A stretch of DNA of 64,000 nt from Geodermatophilus sp. DSM 45219 (GTDB lineage: Bacteria; Actinomycetota; Actinomycetes; Mycobacteriales; Geodermatophilaceae): contig NZ_FNIQ01000009.1 in NCBI RefSeq assembly GCF_900104025.1, positions 1-64,000 of the forward strand, written 5' to 3'. Under the pieces are notes generated by a model. That model did not search any database. It saw nothing but the letters and a program-made list of their open reading frames with translations, and was not told the DNA's origin. Below, one piece after another: positions 26,386 through 33,990 of the stretch. Each line of letters starts with the position of its first letter. Position 1 is the first letter of the stretch. Position numbers and translations under genes: made by a program.

Positions 26386-26598
26386 ATGAGCTGGTACTGG
26401 CGGCTGGAGGACCCCTCGGGGGCGGAGCTGGACCCCGCCGCGGTCGGGGTGGAGGTCCCGTTGGCGGACAACCAGGGCGATGCGGAGTCCTGGCTGGGGG
26501 AGAACTGGCGGGACCTGCTCGAGCGCGGGGTCGCGACGGTCCGGCTCTTCGACGGCGAGCAGGAGGTCTACGGCCCCATGGGCCTCGCCGCGACGTGA
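26386..26598 (+). CDS. Small conserved hypothetical protein
   Basis: A 70-aa acidic protein, MSWYWRLEDPSGAELD followed by DAESWLGENWRDLLERGVATVRLFDGEQEVYGPMGL. No membrane helix or catalytic motif. Similar short proteins with the SWLGE.W..LL..GV..V.L ... VYGPM pattern are common in actinobacteria and remain unnamed. The ATG at 26386 is chosen; a GTG two codons earlier is possible. Confidence 0.7.
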   Translation: MSWYWRLEDPSGAELDPAAVGVEVPLADNQGDAESWLGENWRDLLERGVATVRLFDGEQEVYGPMGLAAT

Positions 26599-26621
26599 GC
26601 CGAGCGGAACAGGTCCGGCTG

Positions 26622-26670
26622 TGGCCCCGCCCGCCCTGAGGTCGCGGAGGGCGGGGAGGACGGGGTCCTT
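26622..26670. repeat. GC-rich intergenic hairpin repeat R8 (type B)
   Basis: ggccccgcccgccctgaggtcgcggagggcggggaggacggggtcctt between convergent genes. CCGCCCTGAG...GGAGGGCGG and CCCCG/CGGGG pairs; right end reaches the aldo/keto reductase stop codon. Confidence 0.5.
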
Positions 26671-27653
26671 CAGCCGCGCGAGGTCTTGGCGGGGTCGCGC
26701 TCCACGACGTCGCCGAGGACCTCGTCGATGCGGGTCAGGACGTCGGCCTCCAGCCGCACCCCGACCGCCCGCACGTTGTCGTGCACCTGCTCCGGGCGGG
26801 TCGCGCCGATGATCGCCGCCGCCACGTTGGGGTTCTGCAGCACCCACGCGATGGCGAGCTGCGCCATGGACAGGCCGAGGTCCTCGGCGACCGGCCGCAG
26901 CAGCTGCACCCGGGTCAGGACGTCGTCCCGCAGGAACCGCCGCATCGACCCGCCGGCCTCGGCGTGCCCGCCGCGGCTGTCGGCGGGCGGCTGCTGCCCG
27001 GGCGGGTACTTGCCGGTGAGCACGCCCTGGGCCAGCGGCGACCACACGATCTGCGACAGCCCCTCCTTCTCGGAGGTGGGCACGACCTCGGCCTCGATGA
27101 CCCGCCAGAGCATCGAGTACTGCGGCTGGTTGCTGACCAGGTGGATGCCGAGGTCGCGGGCCAGCGCGGCGCCGGCGGCGATCTCCTCGGCGGTCCACTC
27201 CGAGACGCCCACGTAGAGCACCTTGCCGGCGCGCACGAGGTCGGCGAAGGCGGTCATCGTCTCCTCGAGCGGCACCGTCGGGTCGTAGCGGTGCGCCTGG
27301 TAGAGGTCGACGTAGTCGGTCTGCAGCCGCCGCAGCGAGGCGTGGCAGCTCTCGATGACGTGCTTGCGGGACAGCCCGCGGTCGTTGTGGCCGGGCCCGG
27401 TCGGCCAGTAGACCTTGGTGAAGACCTCGAGGCCCTCCCGGCGCTGGCGGGCCAGGGCGCGGCCGAGCACCGACTCGGCCCGCGTGCCGGCGTAGACGTC
27501 GGCGGTGTCGAAGGTGGTGATGCCGGCGTCGAGGGCGGCGCGGACGCAGGCGTGCGCGGCGTCCTCCTCGACCTGGCCCCCGTGGGTCAGCCAGTTGCCG
27601 TAGGCGATCGCTGAGGTGTTCAGGCCGGAGCGGCCCAGTCGTCGGGATTCCAC
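26670..27653 (-). CDS. Aldo/keto reductase (KCNAB/YghZ-like)
   Basis: A 327-aa NADPH-dependent carbonyl reductase. The catalytic tetrad is present: Asp and Tyr in FDTADVYAG, Lys in FTKVYWP and His in [17 protein letters not shown]-like and QPQYSMLWR segments and the C-terminal cofactor loop ([14 protein letters not shown]) agree with the voltage-gated K-channel beta / YghZ branch. Substrate unknown; methylglyoxal or other aldehydes are typical. GTG start, with TAGCGT upstream. Confidence 0.9.
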   Translation of the reverse strand: MESRRLGRSGLNTSAIAYGNWLTHGGQVEEDAAHACVRAALDAGITTFDTADVYAGTRAESVLGRALARQRREGLEVFTKVYWPTGPGHNDRGLSRKHVIESCHASLRRLQTDYVDLYQAHRYDPTVPLEETMTAFADLVRAGKVLYVGVSEWTAEEIAAGAALARDLGIHLVSNQPQYSMLWRVIEAEVVPTSEKEGLSQIVWSPLAQGVLTGKYPPGQQPPADSRGGHAEAGGSMRRFLRDDVLTRVQLLRPVAEDLGLSMAQLAIAWVLQNPNVAAAIIGATRPEQVHDNVRAVGVRLEADVLTRIDEVLGDVVERDPAKTSRG

Positions 27654-27661
27654 GCCGTCCG

Positions 27662-27667
27662 ACGCTA
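27662..27667 (-). promoter_or_regulatory. Candidate -10 of the aldo/keto reductase gene
   Basis: TAGCGT on the minus strand, 8 nt before the GTG at 27653. Confidence 0.4.
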
Positions 27668-27669
27668 GT

Positions 27670-27780
27670 AGAGGACCCTCCTGCCCCCCACCGAGGAAAG
27701 GACCCCGTCCTCCCCACCCTTCGCGAGCTCAGGGCGGTGCCCTGGACGGGGCCGGCGGCGGGCCCCTCCAGGAGGGCCGC
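27670..27780. repeat. Nested intergenic repeat R9: type B copy inserted in a type A copy
   Basis: Outer type A arms GGACCCTCCTG (27673-27683) and CCAGGAGGGCC (27768-27778) still pair. Inside, a complete second element runs from GGACCCCGTCC (about 27700) to GGACGGGGCC (27744-27753). The outer element resumes as ggcgggcccctcc. This is the clearest sign that the family has moved. Confidence 0.65.
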
Positions 27781-27782
27781 TC

Positions 27783-28391
27783 TCAGACCTTCGCGCCGAG
27801 CGCGACCTCCGGCTTGGGGAAGCGCCAGCGGCGGACCATCGTCGCCCGCGTGACGCCGTACCAGACCAGGCCCTTCATCTTGTGGTCCTGGTCGGGGAAG
27901 CGCTCGAGGACCGTCTTCTTGATCCGCCGGCCCAGGAGGACCGAGTCGACGATGATCACCAGGAAGAAGGCCAGCCAGAGCGTGACCGTGTAGCTCTGGA
28001 ACTGCGGGCTCGGGACGACGGCCCCGGCGAGCACCAGCGCGGCGACGAGCAGGAAGAAGCTGCCGGCGTTGCGGCGGGCGTCGACGATGTCGCGGACGAG
28101 CTTGCGCACCGGACCGCGGTCCCGCGCGGGCAGATAGCCGTCGTCGCCCCGCGCGACGCCGGCGCGGACGGCCCCCCGGTTGGCCGCCTGCTGCTCGCGT
28201 TGCCGTCGGTACGCCTCCTTGCGGGTGGTCGGCGGCGGCGGGGGAGGGCCGGGACGGCGTCCCTGGGCCTCGTGGCGCTTGGGCGTGGGCCGGCCCTTGC
28301 CGCCCGTCCTCACCAGCTGCGAGGTCGGGTCGGCGGCGGGGTCGGGGGCGGCCTCGGTGCGGTCGCGGCGCCCGGGCAGGCGGAGCTTCAC
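27783..28391 (-). CDS. DUF3043 membrane protein
   Basis: A 202-aa protein: basic, Pro-rich N-terminus with KGRPTPKRHEAQ and TRKEAYRRQREQQ, then RGPVRKLVRDIVDARRN, two hydrophobic helices (about 115-160) and a C-terminal positively charged stretch. This is the DUF3043 family, found almost only in actinobacteria, function unknown. GTG start, with TAGACT 7 nt upstream. It diverges from erpA. Confidence 0.85.
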   Translation of the reverse strand: MKLRLPGRRDRTEAAPDPAADPTSQLVRTGGKGRPTPKRHEAQGRRPGPPPPPPTTRKEAYRRQREQQAANRGAVRAGVARGDDGYLPARDRGPVRKLVRDIVDARRNAGSFFLLVAALVLAGAVVPSPQFQSYTVTLWLAFFLVIIVDSVLLGRRIKKTVLERFPDQDHKMKGLVWYGVTRATMVRRWRFPKPEVALGAKV

Positions 28392-28398
28392 GCCCGCG

Positions 28399-28404
28399 AG
28401 TCTA
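28399..28404 (-). promoter_or_regulatory. Candidate -10, leaderless DUF3043 gene
   Basis: TAGACT on the minus strand, 7 nt before the GTG at 28391. Confidence 0.45.
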
Positions 28405-28448
28405 CGTGTGACCTCGGCCGATCCCCGTCCACGCGGCCGCCGACACCG

Positions 28449-28454
28449 TACAGT
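28449..28454 (+). promoter_or_regulatory. Candidate -10 of erpA
   Basis: TACAGT, giving a 5' leader of about 75 nt ahead of the ATG at 28538, which has its own GGGAGGA ribosome site. Confidence 0.35.
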
Positions 28455-28537
28455 GGGAAGAGGCTCCGCTCCGGCGGCGTTGGCCTGCTGCAGGACGTGC
28501 CGCAGCAGGCACCCTCGAACGTGGGAGGACTTCCAAC

Positions 28538-28885
28538 ATGACGGTGCAGGACACCACGGCCACCGGCGTCATCCTCAGCGACCCGGCTGCCGCGAAGGTC
28601 AAGGCGCTGCTGGACCAGGAGGGTCGCGACGACCTCCGCCTGCGCATCGCCGTCCAGCCCGGCGGTTGCTCGGGTCTGCGGTACCAGCTCTTCTTCGACG
28701 AGCGGTTCCTCGACGGCGACCAGACCTTCGAGTTCGGTGGCGTCGAGGTCATCGTCGACCGGATGAGCGGCCCCTACCTCGGCGGCGCCGTGATCGACTT
28801 CGTGGACTCGATCGAGAAGCAGGGCTTCACGATCGACAACCCCAACGCGAGCGGCTCCTGCGCCTGCGGCGACTCCTTCAGCTGA
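28538..28885 (+). CDS. erpA: Iron-sulfur cluster insertion protein (HesB/IscA/ErpA family)
   Basis: A-type Fe-S carrier delivering clusters to apoproteins. The 115-aa protein has the three invariant cysteines: Cys44 in PGGCSGLRYQ, Cys108 and Cys110 in GSCACGDSF. Typical length and fold pattern (SDPAAAKVKALLDQEG, VEVIVDRMSGPYL). Likely clients encoded nearby include LipA and the Rieske protein QcrA. Similar to Rv2204c, also near asnB and DUF3043 in mycobacteria. Confidence 0.94.
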   Translation: MTVQDTTATGVILSDPAAAKVKALLDQEGRDDLRLRIAVQPGGCSGLRYQLFFDERFLDGDQTFEFGGVEVIVDRMSGPYLGGAVIDFVDSIEKQGFTIDNPNASGSCACGDSFS

Positions 28886-28959
28886 GCAGGTGACACCGCG
28901 GTCCCACGGGACCGCACCCGGCGCCGGCCCCTCGTGGGAACGGCTCCCCGGAGACACGA

Positions 28960-28997
28960 CGAAGGCCCGGCTCCTCCTCGGAGGGACCGGGCCTTCG
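28960..28997. terminator. Bidirectional terminator between erpA and asnB
   Basis: CGAAGGCCCGG (28960-28970) and CCGGGCCTTCG (28987-28997) form an 11-bp stem; the inner CTCC..GGAG can extend it. It serves both convergent genes. Confidence 0.7.
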
Positions 28998-29007
28998 CCG
29001 TCCCGTC

Positions 29008-30939
29008 CTACAACCTGACCGGGTAGACGGTCTCGGGGATCTCGGGCTTGATCCGCTGCTCGACGAAGACGCCGTGCCACACCATGAAGACCAGCAGCGT
29101 CCAGAGCTTGCGGGACAGGTCGACCGGCGAGCCGGCCCGCTGGTTGTCGCGGTGCTCGTCGAGCATCCACAGCACCTGCCGCCGGTCCAGCCACTCGTCG
29201 GTCTGGCTCTCCTCGACCACCTGCCGGGCCCAGTCGTGCAGGTCCTCGGCCAGCCAGTGCCGGGTGGGCACCGGGAAGCCGAGCTTGCGTCGGTTGAGCA
29301 CGTGCGGCGGCACGATCTGCTCCAGCGCGCGGCGCAGCGCGTACTTCGTCGTCTCCCGGGTCACCCGCTGGTCGACGGGCAGCGTGCCGGCGACCGCGAA
29401 CACCTCCGGGTCCAGGAAGGGCACCCGCAGCTCCAGCGAGTTCGCCATGGTCATCTTGTCGGCCTTGACCAGGATGTCGCCGCGCAGCCAGGTGAACAGG
29501 TCCACGTACTGCATGGCGGTCACGTCGTCGTAGCCCGCTGCCCGGGTCCGCTCGTACAGCTCGCGGGTGACGGCGACGTGCGAGAGGTCGGGGTCGCGGC
29601 GCTCCAGGAAGCCCAGCTCGTCGTCGCGGAAGATCCGCGCGTTGCCGTAGTACCGCTGCTCCAGCGGGATCGAGCCGCGGCGCAGCAGGTCCTTGCCGCG
29701 CATGCCGTTCGGCAGCCGCGCCGACAGCGCGCCGAGGGCACGGCGGATCCCGCCGGGCAGCCGGTCGAAGGCGGCCAGCGACAGCGGCTCGCGGTAGATG
29801 TTGTAGCCGCCGAACAGCTCGTCGGCGCCCTCCCCGGACAGCACCACCTTCACGTGCTCCCGCGCCTCGCGGGCGACGAAGTACAGCGGCACCAGCGCGG
29901 GGTCGGCGACCGGGTCGTCGAGGTACCAGACGACCAGCGGGATCGCCTCGGCGAACTCCTCCGGGGTGACCACCTTGGTCACGTGCTCCACGCCGATCGC
30001 GGCGGCGGACTCCGCGGCGACGTCGATCTCCGAGTAGCCCTGCCGCTCGAAGCCGACCGTGAAGGTCATCAGGTCGGGGTTGTACCGCTTGGCCAGCGCC
30101 GCGATCGCGGTGGAGTCGATGCCGCCGGAGAGGAACGACCCGACGGTGACGTCGGCACGCATGTGCACCCGCACCGAGTCGTCGAGGACGTCGGCGATCC
30201 GGTCGTACAGGGCCTGCTGCTCGTCCTGGGCCACCGGCCGGACCGGGAAGGTCGGGTGGAAGTAGCGGCTGGTGTGCAGCTCGCCGTCCACCACGGTGAA
30301 GCTCGTGCCGCTCTCGATCCGCCGGATGCCGCGGTGCAGCGTGGCCGGCTCGGGCACGTACTGCAGCGTCAGGTAGTGCTGCAGGGAGGCGGAGTCCACC
30401 CCGCCGGCCGCGTCGCTGCCGCCGAGCAGCTCCAGGACGGCCTTCTTCTCCGAGCTGAAGACCAGCGCGCCGTCGGCGAGGCGGGCGGTGAACAGCGGCT
30501 TGATGCCGAACGGGTCGCGGGCGCCGAACGCCGTCCCGGTGCGGGTGTCCCAGATGACGAAGGCGAACATGCCGCGCAGCCGCCGGACGACGTCCTGACC
30601 CCAGTAGTGGTAGCCGGCCACGATCGCCTCGGTGTCGCCCCCGGTGGCGAACCGCGCGCCGAGGGCCGCGAGCTCCTCGCGCAGCTCGACGTAGTTGTAG
30701 ATCTCGCCGTTGAAGACGATCCGGTACCGGCCGTCGGCGTAGGGCATCGGCTGGTGGCTGTGCTCGATGTCGATGAACGCGAGCCGGTTGAAGCCGAAGG
30801 CGACCCGCGCGTCGTTCCAGACCTGGGTCTCGTCGGGGCCGCGGTGGCGCAGGCAGTGCAGCGCCTCGCGCACCTCCTTCACGCGGGTGTCGTCGACGCG
30901 GTCGGCGTCGGTGGACAGGTAGGCGAGCAGGCCGCACAT
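29008..30939 (-). CDS. asnB: Asparagine synthase (glutamine-hydrolysing)
   Basis: Makes asparagine from aspartate, ATP and glutamine. The 643-aa protein begins MCGLLAYL, leaving Cys2 as the class II glutaminase nucleophile after Met removal, with LRHRGPDE and the glutaminase loop RLAFIDIEHSHQPM. The synthetase half carries the PP-loop SGGIDSTAIAALA and LSGEGADELFGGYN. Position matches asnB (Rv2201) next to ctaC in M. tuberculosis; one proposed role in relatives is peptidoglycan or other amidation, so free asparagine as product is likely, not proven. ATG with GGAGAACCACGCCC. Confidence 0.95.
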   Translation of the reverse strand: MCGLLAYLSTDADRVDDTRVKEVREALHCLRHRGPDETQVWNDARVAFGFNRLAFIDIEHSHQPMPYADGRYRIVFNGEIYNYVELREELAALGARFATGGDTEAIVAGYHYWGQDVVRRLRGMFAFVIWDTRTGTAFGARDPFGIKPLFTARLADGALVFSSEKKAVLELLGGSDAAGGVDSASLQHYLTLQYVPEPATLHRGIRRIESGTSFTVVDGELHTSRYFHPTFPVRPVAQDEQQALYDRIADVLDDSVRVHMRADVTVGSFLSGGIDSTAIAALAKRYNPDLMTFTVGFERQGYSEIDVAAESAAAIGVEHVTKVVTPEEFAEAIPLVVWYLDDPVADPALVPLYFVAREAREHVKVVLSGEGADELFGGYNIYREPLSLAAFDRLPGGIRRALGALSARLPNGMRGKDLLRRGSIPLEQRYYGNARIFRDDELGFLERRDPDLSHVAVTRELYERTRAAGYDDVTAMQYVDLFTWLRGDILVKADKMTMANSLELRVPFLDPEVFAVAGTLPVDQRVTRETTKYALRRALEQIVPPHVLNRRKLGFPVPTRHWLAEDLHDWARQVVEESQTDEWLDRRQVLWMLDEHRDNQRAGSPVDLSRKLWTLLVFMVWHGVFVEQRIKPEIPETVYPVRL

Positions 30940-30992
30940 GGGCGTGGTTCTCCGGGGGTCGTCGTGTACCGGGCGGAGTGGCCGCGGCAGGG

Positions 30993-31361
30993 TCAGACGC
31001 GGGCGCCAGCGCGGGTCTTGCGCGTGGCGTTGCGCTCGGCCACGAAGGACAGGATCGGAACGGTGCCTGCGACCAGGGTGAGAACCGTGCCGCGCAACGT
31101 CCAGGAGGCGCGCAGGGCGAGGTCGCAGGCGGTCAGGAAGAAGACGAAGTAGAGCCAGCCGTGCGCGGTGCCGAGGACGGTCACCGGCCCCTCGATGCCG
31201 CTGAGGTACTTGAGCGGGACGGCGACGAGGACCAGCGCGATGAGCAGGACCCCGACGATCCACGCCATCACCCGGTAGCGGGTCAGTGCGGCGGGGACGT
31301 CGCGCCCGACGCGCCGGGCCAGTGCGCGGGGCAGCCGGGAGGCGGTCGCCGGCTCAGCCAT
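30993..31361 (-). CDS. DUF3817 membrane protein
   Basis: A 122-aa protein with three hydrophobic helices: YRVMAWIVGVLLIALVLVAVPL, VLGTAHGWLYFVFFLTACDLAL and LRGTVLTLVAGTVPILSFVAE, ending in a basic tail. The LKY...G...V...HG.LY pattern is DUF3817, often beside cytochrome oxidase genes and of unknown function. ATG start; it overlaps the end of the upstream gene by 8 bp, so they are cotranscribed. Confidence 0.85.
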   Translation of the reverse strand: MAEPATASRLPRALARRVGRDVPAALTRYRVMAWIVGVLLIALVLVAVPLKYLSGIEGPVTVLGTAHGWLYFVFFLTACDLALRASWTLRGTVLTLVAGTVPILSFVAERNATRKTRAGARV

Positions 31362-31716
31362 GGTCGGCCCGCTGCTGCAGGGCCCGCTCGTTGAGCTCGG
31401 CGAGGTAGGCGTTGTAGGCGGCGAGCTCCGGGTCGCCGGAGGTGTCGACCCGCGGCCGCTGGTAGAGCACCACGTCGGTGCCCGGCTCGTCGTCCTCGGG
31501 GTCGCGGCGGACCTCTTCGAGGCACATCTTCACGTAGAAGCCGAGCCCCATGAACCCGTACAGCGGCCACTGCAGCGCGTAGCTCCAGTTGACCGCGCCC
31601 CCGCCGGCCTCGGCCTTCGACAACTGCCACCAGCCCAGGAAGAAGGTGGCCACGAAGAGGGCGCCCACCACCAGGTGCCCGAGCACCCACCTGGGGGTCA
31701 GCAGCCGCGAGAACAC
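31354..31716 (-). CDS. Small two-helix membrane protein
   Basis: A 120-aa protein with helices LGHLVVGALFVATFFLGWWQL and NWSYALQWPLYGFMGLGFYVKMC and a polar C-terminus (YNAYLAELNERALQQRADHG). The WQ..KAE.GGG..NW.YA.QWP pattern is common in actinobacteria upstream of ctaC and recalls SURF1-linked or oxidase-assembly helpers, but no role is known. GTG start with TACAGT 7 nt upstream, divergent from ctaC. Confidence 0.75.
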   Translation of the reverse strand: MFSRLLTPRWVLGHLVVGALFVATFFLGWWQLSKAEAGGGAVNWSYALQWPLYGFMGLGFYVKMCLEEVRRDPEDDEPGTDVVLYQRPRVDTSGDPELAAYNAYLAELNERALQQRADHG

Positions 31717-31723
31717 GGCCCCG

Positions 31724-31729
31724 ACTGTA
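31724..31729 (-). promoter_or_regulatory. Candidate -10, leaderless small membrane protein
   Basis: TACAGT on the minus strand, 7 nt before the GTG at 31716. Confidence 0.45.
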
Positions 31730-31881
31730 ACCGGCGGGGGCGCCCGGACGGGGACGCCGGTGAGGGGTCTCACCGTGGTCGACGGCGTCCGGCCGGGGGA
31801 CGCCCGGACGTCGTCCGCCCGTGCGGTGGGCCGACCCGCGGGTCGGGTGTCTCCGGTGGTGGGCCGCCGTGCGGGGTCGGC

Positions 31882-31887
31882 TAGTCT
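31882..31887 (+). promoter_or_regulatory. Candidate -10 of ctaC-ctaF
   Basis: TAGTCT, about 105 nt upstream of the ctaC GTG, giving a conventional leader with a GAGGAGGCAGCG ribosome site. Confidence 0.35.
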
Positions 31888-31992
31888 CGCCGCAGACTGT
31901 GGTCGGCACAGGAGCCGTCCGCCGGGTACCGGCTGACGGCCCGCCGGGAAGACCGTCCGGCGCACCGGACGAGGACGAGGAGGCAGCGAGCA

Positions 31993-32862
31993 GTGGCTCG
32001 AGGCAGCAGGCTCGCGCGGGTCGCCGCGCTCGGTCTCCTGGGGGTGCTCGCCCTGACCGGGTGCACCCCGAACAACGAGTTCTGGCGCTGGGGCTGGCCC
32101 GACGGGATCACCGACGAGTCCTACCTCATGCGCGACCTGTGGATCTGGTCGGTGATCGCCGCCCTGATCGTCGGTTTCGCCGTCTGGGGGCTCATCGGCT
32201 GGTCGGTCGTCATGCACCGCAAGCGTGGTGACGAGCTGCCCAAGCAGACGGCGTACAACCTGCCGCTGGAGATCGTCTACACGATCATCCCGTTCCTCAT
32301 CATCGCGGGCCTGTTCTTCTTCACCGTGGTCGTGCAGAACCGGGTGCAGGAGCGCACCGCCGAACCCGACGTCACCATCGCGGTCAACGCCTTCAAGTGG
32401 AACTGGCAGTTCGTCTACCCGGAGACCACGGGCGACGACGGCGAGCCGGTCAACACCGTCGGCAACAGCGACGAGATCCCCATCCTCGTCCTGCCGACCG
32501 ACCAGACCGTCCGCTTCGAGCTGGCCTCGGCCGACGTCATCCACTCGTTCTGGGTGCCGGAGTTCCTCTTCAAGCTGGACGTGATCCCGGGCAACGAGAA
32601 CGGCCGCGACAACGTCTTCGAGGTGACCGTCCGCGAGGAGGGGGCCTTCGTGGGCCGCTGTGCCGAGCTGTGCGGCACCTACCACGCGTACATGAACTTC
32701 GAGGTCCGGGCGGTCCCGCTGGAGGACTACGAGGCCTACCTGGCGGCGCGGGAGTCGGGGCTGAGCACCTACGACGCCCTGGAGAGCATCGGCCAGCCGG
32801 GCCGGGCGACCAGCACCTCGCCGTTCGACCTCGCCGACGACGCGCAGCAGGTCGACGGCTGA
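31993..32862 (+). CDS. ctaC: Cytochrome c oxidase subunit II (aa3)
   Basis: Electron-entry subunit of the terminal oxidase. The 289-aa precursor has a lipoprotein signal ending LALTGCTP, so the mature protein probably starts at a lipidated Cys. Two transmembrane helices follow (about 50-75, 95-118), then a periplasmic cupredoxin domain with the CuA ligands: His in VIHSFWVPEF and the GRCAELCGTYHAYM loop with two Cys, His and Met. It pairs with the bc1 complex encoded at 33.9-37.7 kb. ctaD (subunit I) is not in the window. Confidence 0.96.
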   Translation: MARGSRLARVAALGLLGVLALTGCTPNNEFWRWGWPDGITDESYLMRDLWIWSVIAALIVGFAVWGLIGWSVVMHRKRGDELPKQTAYNLPLEIVYTIIPFLIIAGLFFFTVVVQNRVQERTAEPDVTIAVNAFKWNWQFVYPETTGDDGEPVNTVGNSDEIPILVLPTDQTVRFELASADVIHSFWVPEFLFKLDVIPGNENGRDNVFEVTVREEGAFVGRCAELCGTYHAYMNFEVRAVPLEDYEAYLAARESGLSTYDALESIGQPGRATSTSPFDLADDAQQVDG

Positions 32863-32907
32863 CGTGTCCGGCACCCGCGCACCGCACAACCCGCAGGAGG
32901 GACGGCC

Positions 32908-33309
32908 GTGAAGGTCGAAGCGCTCATCTTCAACGTCATCGGCGTCTTCTGCATCATCGTGGCCACCGTCTACGGCATCTGGTCGCGTGAGCCGATCGGG
33001 ACGACGGCGCTCGTCCTCTCCGGTGGGCTGACCTTCCTCGTCGGTGGCTTCTTCTGGTTCGTCTCGCGGCGCATCGACGCCCGCCCGGAGGACCGCAAGG
33101 ACGCCGACATCGCCGACGGCGCGGGCGAGCTGGGCTTCTTCAGCCCGGGCAGCTACTGGCCCTTCGGCATCGCCCTGTCGGCGGGCCTGATGGGCCTGGC
33201 CCTGGCGTTCTTCTACCCCTGGCTGATCATCACCGCCGGCGTCGCGATCCTGATCACCGTCGGCGGCCTGCTCTTCGAGTACTACGTGGGGCAGAACGCC
33301 GAGAGCTGA
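32908..33309 (+). CDS. ctaF: Cytochrome c oxidase subunit IV (actinobacterial type)
   Basis: A 133-aa membrane protein with four hydrophobic helices: EALIFNVIGVFCIIVATVYGIW, TALVLSGGLTFLVGGFFWF, FGIALSAGLMGLALAFFYPW and IITAGVAILITVGGLLFEYY. This matches the actinobacterial subunit IV (Pfam PF12270), which stabilises the aa3 oxidase in the bc1-aa3 supercomplex. It follows ctaC by 45 bp and has its own CAGGAGGGACGGCC ribosome site. Confidence 0.92.
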   Translation: MKVEALIFNVIGVFCIIVATVYGIWSREPIGTTALVLSGGLTFLVGGFFWFVSRRIDARPEDRKDADIADGAGELGFFSPGSYWPFGIALSAGLMGLALAFFYPWLIITAGVAILITVGGLLFEYYVGQNAES

Positions 33310-33329
33310 GCCGCTCCGCACCGACCCTC

Positions 33330-33365
33330 GAGGGCCCCTCCCCGCTGCTGCGGGGAGGGGCCCTC
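33330..33365 (+). terminator. Terminator of ctaC-ctaF
   Basis: Perfect 15-bp stem GAGGGCCCCTCCCCG / CGGGGAGGGGCCCTC with a CTGCTG loop, 20 nt beyond the ctaF stop. Confidence 0.8.
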
Positions 33366-33892
33366 GTCGTCGCGACGCGCCGCCGCCCCGCCCTCGTCCG
33401 TCGGGGCTCGTGGCCGGGCTGTGCGGGCGTCCGGGAGCGGCGCACACGCCGGGGGAGCCGCCCTCGACGGCAGGGTCCGCGCGCGGGCGGCGCGGCTTCC
33501 ACGGGGTGTTCCCGGCCGTTCGTCCGGCGGGTGCCCCGGGCGCCGGACGGCGCCCGCCGGAGGCCGTGGGCGGCTCCGTGGCGTCGGTGTGGGTGCCTCG
33601 GGGCGACCCGGGGTGGGCCCCGCCGGCCGGAGGGGGCCAGTGGCGGCCGCACGGCACCGTCGGTGACGGGGCCGAGGCGGGGGGACGCCGCGGTGCCACA
33701 GCCCCGGCAGGGGCAGCACCGGTCGGGCCGGCCGGTCCCACCGGACGGGTGCCGGCCATCGGCCGCTCAGCAGGACGGTGGCGGCGGTGCTGCCGTGTGC
33801 AGCGGGGCCGGCGCGGCGCCGTCAGCCGGTCGTGCGGCGGTCGCCGTCCCGTGGCGGGGGAGTGCCGGTGCTGCCGGCGCACGGGCGGAGAT
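33366..33892. other. Long gap without a supportable gene
   Basis: About 530 bp between the ctaF terminator and the palindrome at 33893. Several open frames exist on both strands, but they have low-complexity Gly/Pro/Arg text, no family similarity that I recognise, and some read straight through the strong hairpins. In M. tuberculosis this interval holds mmpS3 and Rv2197c; neither is recognisable here. It may be a decayed gene or a non-coding spacer. Confidence 0.5.
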
Positions 33893-33931
33893 GCAGCAGG
33901 GCCCCGACGGAGTCCGTCGGGGCCCTGCTGC
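33893..33931. terminator. 39-bp perfect palindrome near the qcrB 3' end
   Basis: Arms of 19 bp, GCAGCAGGGCCCCGACGGA and its exact complement TCCGTCGGGGCCCTGCTGC, around one central base. It lies 60 bp past the qcrB stop, beyond repeat R10. Probably the terminator of the ctaE-qcrCAB operon. Confidence 0.65.
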
Positions 33932-33984
33932 GGCCCCTGCTCCCCGCCGCGGGCTCGCGAGCGGTGGGGAGCAGGGGGTCCTTC
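33932..33984. repeat. GC-rich intergenic hairpin repeat R10 (type B)
   Basis: ggcccctgctccccgccgcgggctcgcgagcggtggggagcagggggtcctt. Arms CCCCTGCTCCCC/GGGGAGCAGGGG are fully complementary and differ from other copies. Confidence 0.65.
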
Positions 33985-33990
33985 GGTCTG

